A stretch of DNA of 57,980 nucleotides, from assembly GCA_902597335.1 (NCBI GenBank), contig CACJXK010000004.1:1-57980 (forward strand), in the 5' to 3' direction. Source of the stretch: an uncultured Pelagibacteraceae bacterium (lineage in GTDB: Bacteria; Pseudomonadota; Alphaproteobacteria; Pelagibacterales; Pelagibacteraceae). The notes below the pieces were generated by a model that ran no database searches, was not told the origin of the DNA, and saw only the letters and a program-made list of their open reading frames with translations. Of this stretch, positions 16,929 through 26,300 are shown in pieces. The position numbers were made by a program, and so were the translations under genes. Position 1 is the first letter of the stretch, and every line of letters begins with the position of its first letter.

Positions 16929-19924
16929 TGTCCCAGGATTTTAGATTAGATAATGTTGGAATGGTCAATAGAGAAAAAAAAATCTCGTTTAAATTTAATG
17001 GCAAAAAATATTTTGGTTTCGAGGGAGATACTATCGCATCTGCCTTAATAGCGAATGGAGTTCATTTAGTAGGTAGAAGTTTTAAATATCACAGACCTAG
17101 GGGTTTTTTTGGAGTTGGCGTTGATGAGCCCTATGCAATTCTACAGTTAGATAGAAATAATGAGAGAGATCCAAATATAAGAGCAACAGAACAAGAAATT
17201 TTTGAAGGGCTAGAGGTTAAGAGTGTTAATTGTTGGCCTAGTGTAAATTTTGATATTGGGGCGATAAACAATTTCTTAAAAATGTTTTTTCCAGCTGGTT
17301 TCTATTACAAAACATTTATGTGGCCTCCTAGCTTTTGGTATAAAATATATGAACCTTTTATTCGAATGGCAGCTGGATTTGGAGAAGCTTCAATCAAACA
17401 CGATAAAGAGAGATACGAGCATAAATATGAGTATTGTGATTTATTAATAACGGGATCTGGACCTTCAGGTTTAGCAAGTGCTTATGCCGCTGCCAAGAAC
17501 GGAGCCCGAGTAATATTAGCTGAGGATAAACCAAGATTTGGAGGCAGCTTATTAACAAGTGATGTAAATATCGGAAACCAAACAGGAGTTGAGTGGACAG
17601 AAAAAATTATTGCAGAACTAAAGTCCATGCCTAATGTTACAGTAAAAAATAGATCGCAAGTTTTTGGTTACTATGATCACAATATGTTAGTAATGTCAGA
17701 GCGTATCAGTGATCACTTGCCAAAAACCCAAAAATATCTACCTAAACAACGTTTGTGGTACATAAGAGCAAATGAAGTATTGATTTCATCAGGTTCAATT
17801 GAAAGACCTTTAGTTTTTGGAAATAATGATACTCCTGGCGTTATGTTATCGTCAGCTGCTAAAGAGTATATGAAAGTTTACGGCGTACTAGTTGGAAAAA
17901 AACCTTTAATTTTCACAAACAATGATAGTGGTTATGAAACTGCAATTGAATTTAAAAAAAATGGAGTAAATCCAATCATATTGGATACAAGAAGTAATCC
18001 TTCTTCAGATATTATAACTGAGGCAAAAAATTTAAATATTGAAATTAGGTTCTCCTATGTAGTTGTTGCTGCAAAAGGCTATAAAAAAGTTAAATCAGCA
18101 GATATTGCTAAAATATCTGACGATAAAAAAGAATTATTTAACATAGAAAATATTGAATGTGATTGTATCTGTGTATCAGGTTTTTGGACACCATCTATTC
18201 ATTTAGCATCACAGTCAGGAAACAAATCTAAATTTAACGAAAAAATTGATGCATTTGTACCAGATAAATCTAAACAAAAAGAAAATACAATTGGGTCAGC
18301 AAATGGAATATTTACATTGGAGGAAACTATTAAAGATGCTTTTGATAAAGGTTTTGATGTTTCAAATAAAATAACTGAAAAAAATAATAAAGTTTCAGTA
18401 CCGACAGTAGTAGAAAAAAAATCAACGGATCATGACAAATTTTGGTGTGTTCCTTTACCAAAAGGTAAATCTTATAAAAGGTTTTTAGATTTTCAAAATG
18501 ACGTAGCGGTTTCTGATATTGAGCTAGCGCTAAGAGAAGGTTTCAGGTCTATCGAGCATGTAAAAAGATATACAACACTTGGTATGGCTACCGACCAAGG
18601 AAAAACGAGTAATTTAAATGGATTACAATTAGTTTCTGATATTGAGAATAAAGTTGTTCCACAAGTAGGACATACGACTTTTAGACCTCCTTATACTCCA
18701 GTTTCAATTGGAGCAATCGTAGGAAGAGAAGTTGGCAAACATTCTAAACCAACAAGAAAATCACCTATGCATTCATGGCATGAAAAAAATAATGCAGTAT
18801 TTGTTGATGCAGGGGTTTGGTTAAGACCAAGATATTACAAGCAAGGAAATGAAGGGTTATTTGAAGCATCAAAAAGAGAGGCAAAGAATGTAAGACAAAA
18901 TGTAGGTGTATGTGATGTTACAACATTAGGTAAAATAGATGTTAAAGGACCAGATGCAGCAGAATTTTTAAATAGAGTTTATACTAACGCTTGGCTTAAA
19001 CTTCCAGTAGGTAAAGCAAGATACGGTGTAATGTTAAGAGAAGATGGAATTGTAATGGACGATGGAACAACAACAAGGATTTCCGAAAATCATTATCATA
19101 TGACAACTACAACAGCTCAAGCAGCAAATGTTCTATCTCATTTAGAATATTATTTACAACTAGTGTGGCCAGAATTAAATGTAAACGTTGTATCAACCAC
19201 AGAGCAATGGGCAGGCGCAGCAATCGCAGGACCTAATTCTAGAAAATTATTAATGAAATTATTCCCTAATTTAGATGTTTCAAACGAAGGTTTGCCATTT
19301 ATGGGTTATAAAGAGGCTGATTTATTTGGAGTTCCTGCAAAAATTTACAGAATTTCGTTTTCTGGTGAGTTAGCATATGAGATTAACGTTGAATCTGATA
19401 ACGGATATTTCATGTGGGAAAAAATCATGGAAGTTGGAAAAGAATTTCAAATACAACCATATGGAACTGAAGCTTTATCAACTTTAAGAATAGAAATGGG
19501 CCATGTAGCAGGATCTGAATTAGATGGAAGAACAATCCCTTACGATGCATCTTTAGAAGGGCTAGTTAGTAAGAAAAAAGATTTTATAGGCAAAAGATCT
19601 TTAAACAGATCTGCCTTTACATCTACGGATAGAGAAAAATTAGTTGGCGTAGTTCCAATTGATAAAACTACAAGTATACCTGAGGGATCTTACATAGTAA
19701 AAGATCCAAAAGCAAAATTACCTAACCCAAAATTAGGTCATGTTTCGGCATCATGTTGGAGTGTTGAATATGATAACCCATTTTCTTTAGCAATAATTAA
19801 AGATGGTAAAAATATGATAGGACAAAAACTCTTTGCTATGTCACCTTTAAAAAACAAAACAATACCTGTAGAGATTGTCTCTTCTCATTATGTAGATCCT
19901 GAAGGAAAGAGAGTTAGATCATGA
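16928..19924 (+). CDS. soxA: Sarcosine oxidase, alpha subunit
   Basis: 998 residues. Domains in order: an N-terminal ferredoxin-like region (SFKYHRPRGFFGVG, residues 51-64), an NAD-binding fold with GSGPSG (176-181), a second nucleotide-binding part, and a C-terminal aminomethyltransferase (GcvT-like) domain from about residue 610, where THF receives the one-carbon unit. The GcvT domain includes the GELAYEI and IAGPNSR blocks shared with the DMGDH-type proteins in this window. Electrons pass from FAD to FMN and on to oxygen, giving H2O2. It overlaps soxG by 4 bases (ATGA). Confidence 0.97.
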   Translation: MSQDFRLDNVGMVNREKKISFKFNGKKYFGFEGDTIASALIANGVHLVGRSFKYHRPRGFFGVGVDEPYAILQLDRNNERDPNIRATEQEIFEGLEVKSVNCWPSVNFDIGAINNFLKMFFPAGFYYKTFMWPPSFWYKIYEPFIRMAAGFGEASIKHDKERYEHKYEYCDLLITGSGPSGLASAYAAAKNGARVILAEDKPRFGGSLLTSDVNIGNQTGVEWTEKIIAELKSMPNVTVKNRSQVFGYYDHNMLVMSERISDHLPKTQKYLPKQRLWYIRANEVLISSGSIERPLVFGNNDTPGVMLSSAAKEYMKVYGVLVGKKPLIFTNNDSGYETAIEFKKNGVNPIILDTRSNPSSDIITEAKNLNIEIRFSYVVVAAKGYKKVKSADIAKISDDKKELFNIENIECDCICVSGFWTPSIHLASQSGNKSKFNEKIDAFVPDKSKQKENTIGSANGIFTLEETIKDAFDKGFDVSNKITEKNNKVSVPTVVEKKSTDHDKFWCVPLPKGKSYKRFLDFQNDVAVSDIELALREGFRSIEHVKRYTTLGMATDQGKTSNLNGLQLVSDIENKVVPQVGHTTFRPPYTPVSIGAIVGREVGKHSKPTRKSPMHSWHEKNNAVFVDAGVWLRPRYYKQGNEGLFEASKREAKNVRQNVGVCDVTTLGKIDVKGPDAAEFLNRVYTNAWLKLPVGKARYGVMLREDGIVMDDGTTTRISENHYHMTTTTAQAANVLSHLEYYLQLVWPELNVNVVSTTEQWAGAAIAGPNSRKLLMKLFPNLDVSNEGLPFMGYKEADLFGVPAKIYRISFSGELAYEINVESDNGYFMWEKIMEVGKEFQIQPYGTEALSTLRIEMGHVAGSELDGRTIPYDASLEGLVSKKKDFIGKRSLNRSAFTSTDREKLVGVVPIDKTTSIPEGSYIVKDPKAKLPNPKLGHVSASCWSVEYDNPFSLAIIKDGKNMIGQKLFAMSPLKNKTIPVEIVSSHYVDPEGKRVRS

Positions 19925-20508
19925 CGATGATATCACCTTTGCAAAACATTCATTCAGAGGGCTCTTATGGAAATTTTGAAAATAAAACTGAAAATGAATT
20001 ATTGAAAATTTCTGAGTTAAAAAATTTATTAATTGTTCAAATAGTTCAGTACAAAAATTCCTCAATTAAAATAAATGATATAAAACTTAATAATTTGCAA
20101 TTTGTTAATGAAGCACAAAAAGTTGTCGCAAATGAAAATTTAAGAATATTGTGGAATTCACCAAACAATTGGCTTGTTGTTTCCAAAAAAAAAGAACTTT
20201 TTAGTGAAATTTTGAAAAATTTTAATGATAGCGACTTTGCTGTTACAGATCTCTCACATTCTAAGGCGATTATAGAAATAGAAGGGCCTAATGTTAAAGA
20301 GGTTTTAAAAAAAGGTTGTCCGTTTAATTTCAATATATTTAGTAAAAATATGTGCATCAACTCATCATATAACGGAATATCTTTTTTAGTTGATATGGTT
20401 GAAGATGATCCTGAAAAAGCTAGAATTTTTTCACTTCGTAGTTTTGGAGAATCTATGTACCACTCAATAACTGATGCTTCACTAGAATATGGCTATAAAT
20501 GTATCTAG
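19921..20508 (+). CDS. soxG: Sarcosine oxidase, gamma subunit
   Basis: 195-residue small subunit, poorly conserved as usual for SoxG. It keeps the YgfZ/GcvT-like features of the family: LWNSPNNWLVV near residue 80 and VTDLSHSKAIIEIEGPNVKEVL-type central segment (VTDLSHSKAIIEIEGP). It is identified chiefly by its place at the end of soxBDA and by length. The stop is 3 bases from the convergent BT1-like gene. Confidence 0.88.
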   Translation: MTMISPLQNIHSEGSYGNFENKTENELLKISELKNLLIVQIVQYKNSSIKINDIKLNNLQFVNEAQKVVANENLRILWNSPNNWLVVSKKKELFSEILKNFNDSDFAVTDLSHSKAIIEIEGPNVKEVLKKGCPFNFNIFSKNMCINSSYNGISFLVDMVEDDPEKARIFSLRSFGESMYHSITDASLEYGYKCI

Positions 20509-20511
20509 AAA

Positions 20512-22125
20512 CTATTCAAAAGTTTTAAATCTTGTTTTTTGAATAATAAATACGAATAAAATTGGTAAAATTAAAGTCAGTAATGTTACAGTTATTAATA
20601 ATATTCCCAATTCAGAGTAGTCAGCAGTAGTCAATATTGCATTAGTCACTTTATCTTTGACTTCACGAGTAATTGTATAAATTTCATTTAAGTATTTTGT
20701 TCCTAAAGCACTTGCTGATAATGCTAAATTTGTAAAAGACGCAAAAACTGCAAAAAAAGTAGCTTTTAGGTGCGAAGGTGCATTTTTAGCAATCCATGCT
20801 AGTAAAGGTATCATAGAGACCTGACCTAAAGGCGACTCTAATGCTGTATTAATTAGTGCAATAAATTTAGCATCAACAATTCCATTTGTTATTGATGCGG
20901 TCCAATTATGAAATCCGTAATACATTCCTACACTTGGCAGAAATAATATTGCACCAGCGATTGACAAAACTACAATGATTTTTGCTATAGAATTATTTGA
21001 CATAAAAGGTCTAAGCAAAATAATTCCTAACAATGTTAAGACCGAAGCTAGTAGTGATAATATAGAAAAAAACTGCTCATTAAATTTTAGTTCATCTATT
21101 TCAAACCAAGATAGTCCTGGACCTGGACCTGGCATTGCTCTAAATACGAATATAATCACAGCCGTCCCGACAATCGTAGATCTTAAATTTTGAGGCAGTT
21201 CTTTTATCAATTTACTCATCAGGAACAAAATAATTACCATAGATCCTAAAAAAACTATCTCTTGAGCAAAAGGAACTCCGAAGGAGCCAACGCTGAGTGT
21301 AAAAATTACAAAAATTAAACTACCACCTAAAATCCACCAATTAATCTCTGTTTTTTCATGTTCGTAATTATCTTCGTTACCGACTAAACCCTGACCAATT
21401 AATTTATTTTTTTTTTTATTTTTAAGATAGTTAGCAAAAATTACTCCTAAAATTGAAACAAATGGTATTACTAGTGCATAAATATAAATTGATCCATAGA
21501 GCTCTATTTTGTCCGCTTGCTCTAAACTATCTACGCCTTTAAATAAGATTACATTTACTAAAGCAACTAGAACAGTACCACCGATAATTGCAAATCGTCC
21601 AAGTGTCTGCATTGTAGTATGCATTGTTTTAATCTGATCTTGTGAAAATTTTTGACCTTCTTCATTAACAATTGGAACAGCTTCTACTGTCATTGCATCT
21701 GCAACAACATCTTGAACCACATATCCAATGGGAGCTAAAAGAACACTTATTACAAACCAAGTCTCTACTTTTAGAATTGTGGACATCCATTCCGTATGGA
21801 TAATTAATCCATACATTATCAATAAGCTTAAACCAATTAGTGTAGCTCCTACATAAACCATATAATTTTTTTTGTCCCAAATTAGATCTACTAAATGACC
21901 TAAAGGCATTTTTAGTGCCCAAGGGATACCAGCCCAAAACCCTAGCCCAGCAAGAAAAGCTGCTGATAAATTTAGATAATCTTTAACAAAAAATGTACCC
22001 ACTATTCCTGTTAAACCTGAAATTCCAGCTGCAAGATAAATCATTAAAGGTGGTAAATAAGATAGTTTAAATTGTCTTCCTAAATCTAGTAAAGTGGAGT
22101 CGATAAATTTGGAAATTTGATTCAT
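20512..22125 (-). CDS. MFS transporter resembling the BT1 folate-biopterin family
   Basis: About 537 residues with around twelve membrane segments. Two blocks recall BT1 (folate-biopterin) transporters: WALKMPLGHLVD (compare the family pattern W.LKPL.G..SD) and YVVQDVVADAMTVE (compare .DVV.DA.VVE). Hence I prefer BT1 over AmpG or a sugar MFS, with moderate certainty. A TTG 12 bases upstream is in frame but overlaps the preceding gene; I take the ATG at 22125. It lies directly after soxBDAG and near fhs, both THF-dependent, so folate or pterin movement would make sense. Substrate not shown by the sequence. Confidence 0.6.
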   Translation of the reverse strand: MNQISKFIDSTLLDLGRQFKLSYLPPLMIYLAAGISGLTGIVGTFFVKDYLNLSAAFLAGLGFWAGIPWALKMPLGHLVDLIWDKKNYMVYVGATLIGLSLLIMYGLIIHTEWMSTILKVETWFVISVLLAPIGYVVQDVVADAMTVEAVPIVNEEGQKFSQDQIKTMHTTMQTLGRFAIIGGTVLVALVNVILFKGVDSLEQADKIELYGSIYIYALVIPFVSILGVIFANYLKNKKKNKLIGQGLVGNEDNYEHEKTEINWWILGGSLIFVIFTLSVGSFGVPFAQEIVFLGSMVIILFLMSKLIKELPQNLRSTIVGTAVIIFVFRAMPGPGPGLSWFEIDELKFNEQFFSILSLLASVLTLLGIILLRPFMSNNSIAKIIVVLSIAGAILFLPSVGMYYGFHNWTASITNGIVDAKFIALINTALESPLGQVSMIPLLAWIAKNAPSHLKATFFAVFASFTNLALSASALGTKYLNEIYTITREVKDKVTNAILTTADYSELGILLITVTLLTLILPILFVFIIQKTRFKTFE

Positions 22126-22129
22126 AAAA

Positions 22130-22570
22130 TTATTCAATTATGTTTAATTTTATTAACTTAGTATTCTTTGTTTCATTACACCACAACTCGTAACTTTCAC
22201 ACACTCTCCACAAATGGTTAATAGCTCTTTGAGAAATATCTAAAGGAAAATGGCTTTTTGCATAGTATAAATCAGGAAATTTAATTAATTGCTTCATCAT
22301 TGCTTCTTTTTGAAGATTTAAAAGCCGGATTACTTCTGCAGAAATTTTTTCGCCAGAATTAATGTCAATATAATTATTTTTTTTTAACTCTTCAAACCAA
22401 TCATCATGATACTTGCCACTACTTATTTTTTCATATAATGGTGAACCCATGAATCTTTCCATAGCATCTATGTTACTTATATTTTGCTCTTTACTTTTAA
22501 TTTCACTTATTGCCAAATAAATAACCTCTGCAACATAAAGTATATAAGGTTTGGTCAAATTTTTTTTCAT
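22130..22570 (-). CDS. Hypothetical protein, 146 aa
   Basis: I do not recognise this family. The protein is 146 residues, soluble, predicted helical and mildly acidic in the middle, with no signal peptide, membrane segment or metal motif. Recurrent features are an aromatic-rich C-terminal half (LWRVCESYELWCNE, near residue 120) and Met/Leu-rich helices. It starts at a clear ATG 4 bases from the end of the acetyltransferase gene upstream and lies 4 bases before the BT1-like gene, so the three probably form one transcript. Codon use matches its neighbours. Confidence 0.7.
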   Translation of the reverse strand: MKKNLTKPYILYVAEVIYLAISEIKSKEQNISNIDAMERFMGSPLYEKISSGKYHDDWFEELKKNNYIDINSGEKISAEVIRLLNLQKEAMMKQLIKFPDLYYAKSHFPLDISQRAINHLWRVCESYELWCNETKNTKLIKLNIIE

Positions 22571-22574
22571 GAAA

Positions 22575-23033
22575 TTACAAATTTAAACTATAATAACACG
22601 AATTTGGATCCTCTTTGTAATGTGCAAAAGGTTTGCATTTTATGAATCCAAAATTTTTAAATAATTTTCTTGCTGGGGCAAAAAATTCTCCAGCTCCTGT
22701 TTCAACACTTAATTTTTTAATTCCAATTTTTTTTGATTTATCTATTAAATGTGTGATAATTTTCTCTCCATATCTTTTTTTCCTAAATTTGTCTGCAACC
22801 CTTATTGACTTAAATTCCCCATGTTCTTCTGAAAGGGTTTTTAAAGCTCCGCATCCAATTAAATCATTGTTCTCCCATAAACTCCAAAATTTTATACTGG
22901 GAACTCTCAAACCTTGCACATCTAACACATGTGAACTGCCTTCTGGCGATACAGATCTTAATTCAATAAAATGAATTCTTAGAAGCTCATTTACCTGTGG
23001 GTTATCAAAGTTATTTTCTATTGATTTAATCAT
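22575..23033 (-). CDS. GNAT-family N-acetyltransferase
   Basis: 152 residues from the preferred ATG. An upstream in-frame TTG would add 9 residues that include no conserved sequence. The acetyl-CoA-binding pattern RKKRYGEKI (R-x-x-x-x-G) follows the beta strand FKSIRVAD, and the C-terminal GFIKCKPFAHYKEDP is typical of small putative acetyltransferases of the YsnE type. The acceptor substrate is unknown. It is divergent from the SRAP gene across about 47 bases. Confidence 0.85.
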   Translation of the reverse strand: MIKSIENNFDNPQVNELLRIHFIELRSVSPEGSSHVLDVQGLRVPSIKFWSLWENNDLIGCGALKTLSEEHGEFKSIRVADKFRKKRYGEKIITHLIDKSKKIGIKKLSVETGAGEFFAPARKLFKNFGFIKCKPFAHYKEDPNSCYYSLNL

Positions 23034-23080
23034 TTTGAAGAACATATAATCGAAAAACAAATTAAACCAATATTAAATAT

Positions 23081-23701
23081 ATGTGTGGAAGATACGTAGT
23101 TACGAATGCTGTTACAAAAACAAAAAATATCGTGAAAACTGCGATTAATGTTCAAGACAGTGATAATTATAATGCACACCCATATCAAAATCTTCCTGTG
23201 GTCAAGAAATATAAAAACGGCAATACTGTTGAAAATCTTAAATGGGGAATTATTCCATCCTGGGCAAAACAGAAAGACTTTAAAGCTTTGATAAATGCAA
23301 GATTAGAAACAATCGATGAAAAGGTCTCATTTAAAAAACTTATTAAAACGCAAAGATGTGTAGTTGTTGCCGATGGCTTCTATGAATGGAAAAGAATAAA
23401 AGATAACAAAATTCCATATTATTTTTTCAGAAATGATAAAAAGACAATTTTTATAGCTGCAATTTACGATGTAGGCCAATTTTGCATGATAACTGAGGAG
23501 GCAAGCCAAAATATTTCAGAAATTCATCATAGACAACCAGTAATACTTTATGAAAAAGATATAGATAAATATTTAAACATCGAACATTTTGGTTCAACTT
23601 TTTTAAAAGAGTGTAACAAAGTAAGTTTGACTTTTCATGAAATATCTAAGGATGTCAATAAACCAACAAATAATAGCGCCTCATTAATTCAACAAATTTA
23701 A
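23081..23701 (+). CDS. SRAP-domain protein (HMCES/YedK type)
   Basis: 206 residues. SRAP proteins cap abasic sites in single-stranded DNA by forming a covalent bond through the amino group and thiol of the second residue, exposed by removal of Met1. C2 is present (MCGRYV). Other family blocks are NARLETIDEK, CVVVADGFYEWKR and the HHRQPVIL block corresponding to H-x-R-M-P; the usual Met is Gln here. The expected partner in DNA repair is not encoded nearby. The family is widespread and the assignment is firm, although any in vivo role in SAR11 is untested. Confidence 0.93.
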   Translation: MCGRYVVTNAVTKTKNIVKTAINVQDSDNYNAHPYQNLPVVKKYKNGNTVENLKWGIIPSWAKQKDFKALINARLETIDEKVSFKKLIKTQRCVVVADGFYEWKRIKDNKIPYYFFRNDKKTIFIAAIYDVGQFCMITEEASQNISEIHHRQPVILYEKDIDKYLNIEHFGSTFLKECNKVSLTFHEISKDVNKPTNNSASLIQQI

Positions 23702-23705
23702 GATA

Positions 23706-24749
23706 TTATTTTTCAATGATTGTTACATGACCCATTTTTCTTTTATTTTTAATATCTTTTTTAAGATAGTCATAAAAGAATTCGTTCTCAGAAAATTTTT
23801 TGTCTCTATATATTAAAATATCATCACCTATTAAATTTATCATTTTGGCATTATATATTTTCTTTGTTTTAATTTTTTCTAAACCACATACAGCTCTAAC
23901 ATGGTTTTCAAATTGACTTATATTGTGAGAATTAATTGTCAAATGTCCTGAGTTATGAACTCTGGGAGCTATTTCGTTAGCATATAAATTGTCATTTTTG
24001 TCAATAAAAAACTCTACACATAATGTTCCAATATAATCTAAGTCCTCCACAATTTTTTTTGACCACTCAGTGGATTTAATTATAATTTCTTTCGAAACAT
24101 TTGCAGGGATTTTAGAGTGCTTTAAAATTTGGTCTTCATGAACATTTTCAATTGGTTCATATATTTCATATTTTTGATTACCAAATCTTGTAATGATAAC
24201 AGATATTTCTTTTTTTAAATTAATGAATTTTTCTAATATGTATTCTTTAGAAAAATCTATTTCATTAGATATATCCTTTTTGCTATTTAATTTGTATTGA
24301 CCCTTCCCATCATATCCTAATGTAGTTGTTTTTAGCAAACCTGGCAAAAATTTTTCATTTTCTTTTAATTCGTCTATATGTTTTATAGAAACATATTGGG
24401 TAGTTTGAATATTTATATCATTGAGAAAATTTTTCTCTGTTAATCTATTTTGGATTAAATTATTAATCTCAGGTTTAGGCAAAACTGTTTTTTCATTATT
24501 TATACTTTGAAGAATATGAAATGGAATATTTTCAAATTCGTAAGTAACTAAATCGACACTATCGATAAATTCCTGAGTAATTGATTTATTATCATATTTT
24601 CCATATATGAATTTTTCCGTAAAGTTTTTAGCTGGCGCATTCTCGTCATCGCTTAAAATAACAGTTTTAATGCCAATTTTGTTAGCAGCTACTGACAGCA
24701 AACTTCCAAGTTGACCTCCACCTATAATTCCTAAGATAGGATTTTTCAT
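23706..24749 (-). CDS. purK: N5-carboxyaminoimidazole ribonucleotide synthase
   Basis: 347-residue ATP-grasp enzyme of purine synthesis. It converts AIR, ATP and bicarbonate into N5-CAIR. Seen: the N-terminal GGGQLGSLL (9-17), the ATP-grasp EKFINLKKEISV block, and the conserved EIAPRVHNSGH motif near residue 262. It follows purE with its ATG one base from the purE stop, the usual purEK arrangement. Housekeeping. Confidence 0.96.
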   Translation of the reverse strand: MKNPILGIIGGGQLGSLLSVAANKIGIKTVILSDDENAPAKNFTEKFIYGKYDNKSITQEFIDSVDLVTYEFENIPFHILQSINNEKTVLPKPEINNLIQNRLTEKNFLNDINIQTTQYVSIKHIDELKENEKFLPGLLKTTTLGYDGKGQYKLNSKKDISNEIDFSKEYILEKFINLKKEISVIITRFGNQKYEIYEPIENVHEDQILKHSKIPANVSKEIIIKSTEWSKKIVEDLDYIGTLCVEFFIDKNDNLYANEIAPRVHNSGHLTINSHNISQFENHVRAVCGLEKIKTKKIYNAKMINLIGDDILIYRDKKFSENEFFYDYLKKDIKNKRKMGHVTIIEK

Positions 24750-25244
24750 TTAATTTGGTTTTTTCTTAACAGATTTGGATTGTTTAGATCTCCATTTTAT
24801 TAAGCTGTTTTTAATTTTAGGATCAAAATTAGAAATTATAGATGCTGCATACAATGCAGCATTTATGGCACCATCAGTTCCTATGGCAACTGTTCCAACC
24901 GGAATACCTCTAGGCATTTGGGCTATAGATAAAAGACTATCTAGACCTTTTAGTTTTTTACTTTCAATAGGAACGCCTATTACTGGTATTCTTGTTAATG
25001 CAGCAATCATGCCAGGTAAATGTGCAGATCCTCCTGCGCCTGCAATAATAACATTAATGTTTCTCGACTCTGCTGATTTTGCATAATTGAACATTCTCTC
25101 AGGTGTTCTGTGTGCAGAAACAATATAAGTTTCATAATTAACTTTGAGTATTTTAAGAGTTTTTTCACATAATTTCATTGTGGAATAGTCAGATTTGCTT
25201 CCCATTACAATGGATACTCTGTGACTATATCTTTTCTTTTTCAT
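24750..25244 (-). CDS. purE: N5-carboxyaminoimidazole ribonucleotide mutase
   Basis: 164 residues from the ATG before KKKRYSHRV. The reading frame is open further upstream, but that part has no PurE similarity. The enzyme rearranges N5-CAIR to CAIR. Signature blocks: [10 protein letters not shown] near the start, SAHRTPERM in the middle, and [17 protein letters not shown]. The class I (mutase) type fits the presence of purK. It is divergent from the M19-like gene across about 87 bases. Confidence 0.95.
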   Translation of the reverse strand: MKKKRYSHRVSIVMGSKSDYSTMKLCEKTLKILKVNYETYIVSAHRTPERMFNYAKSAESRNINVIIAGAGGSAHLPGMIAALTRIPVIGVPIESKKLKGLDSLLSIAQMPRGIPVGTVAIGTDGAINAALYAASIISNFDPKIKNSLIKWRSKQSKSVKKKPN

Positions 25245-25331
25245 GCTAAGTTTTTGAATTAATATAATCAATATAGTCTTAAAATTAAAACTAGTCGACA
25301 AAATTTGTAATAATTATAATGTGTTTTTAAT

Positions 25332-26300
25332 ATGAATTATCGAATTGATAATCTTCAATATTGCAACTGGTCAAGAGATATTTTTAAAATCAACAGAGAT
25401 GCTGGACTGAACGCAGTACATGCAACAGTAGTATATCATGAAGACTATGATGAATTTTTAATTAAATTGAAAGAATGGGATAACTTACTTAATGAAAATT
25501 CAGATCTAATATTTTTGGGAAAAACTTTTGAAGATATTATAAAGGCAAAGTCAGAAAATAAAACTGCAATATTTTTTGGCTTTCAAAACTGTTCTCCAAT
25601 TGAGGATGATATTAATTTAATTGAGAAAGTTCATCATCATGGATGCAGATTTATGCAACTTACTTATAATAACCAATCTCTTTTAGCTACAGGATGTTAT
25701 GAAAAAAACGATTCTGGTGTTACAAATTTTGGCAGAGAAGCTATAAAAGAAATGAATAGAATTGGAATAGTTATTGATATGTCGCATTCAGGTGAAAAAA
25801 GTACATTAGATGCTATAGACATTAGCGAAAAACCAATTGCGATTACTCATGCTAATCCATCTTTTTGGCATAGTGCTTTAAGAAATAAATCTGAAAAACT
25901 TTTAAAACATTTATCAAACAGTGGAGGAATGCTTGGGCTTTCTTTGTATGCACATCATCTAAAAGATGGAACGAATTGTAAATTAGATAGCTTTTGTGAA
26001 ATGGTTGCAAAAACTGTTGAAATAATGGGAGTAAAAAATATAGGCATTGGTTCTGACCTTTGTTTAAATCAACCAGATAGTATCGTTGAGTGGATGAGGA
26101 ATGGAACTTGGAGTAAAACAAAAAATTATGGCGAGGGAAGCAAAAGTAAACCTGAATTTCCTAATCAACCCGAATGGTTTATTGACGCAAGAGGGTTTAG
26201 TAATTTAGAAAAAGGATTGAAAAAAATAGGTTTTAATGAAAATGAAGTAAATGATATTTTAGGAAACAATTGGTTTAATTTTTATAAAGGAATTAATTAA
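25332..26300 (+). CDS. Degenerate M19 (renal dipeptidase-like) protein linked to betaine catabolism
   Basis: 322 residues with the membrane-dipeptidase (M19) fold. It lacks several metal ligands of active enzymes: the N-terminal HxD is replaced by a region with no such motif (DNLQYCNW), and the bridging Glu is Gln (Q85 in GFQNCS). H152 (IDMSHSG), H173 (ITHANP) and D242 (GSDLC) remain. The GFQN variant matches, as I recall, a subfamily encoded beside dimethylglycine demethylase genes in Pseudomonas (PA5396), whose function is unknown. It overlaps the next gene by one base. It may be a binding or regulatory protein, or a hydrolase with one metal. Confidence 0.75.
   Translation: MNYRIDNLQYCNWSRDIFKINRDAGLNAVHATVVYHEDYDEFLIKLKEWDNLLNENSDLIFLGKTFEDIIKAKSENKTAIFFGFQNCSPIEDDINLIEKVHHHGCRFMQLTYNNQSLLATGCYEKNDSGVTNFGREAIKEMNRIGIVIDMSHSGEKSTLDAIDISEKPIAITHANPSFWHSALRNKSEKLLKHLSNSGGMLGLSLYAHHLKDGTNCKLDSFCEMVAKTVEIMGVKNIGIGSDLCLNQPDSIVEWMRNGTWSKTKNYGEGSKSKPEFPNQPEWFIDARGFSNLEKGLKKIGFNENEVNDILGNNWFNFYKGIN

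Noticed and set aside
20512..22137. TTG at 22137 as start of the BT1-like gene
   Set aside because: It would overlap the preceding gene and a normal ATG lies four codons downstream.
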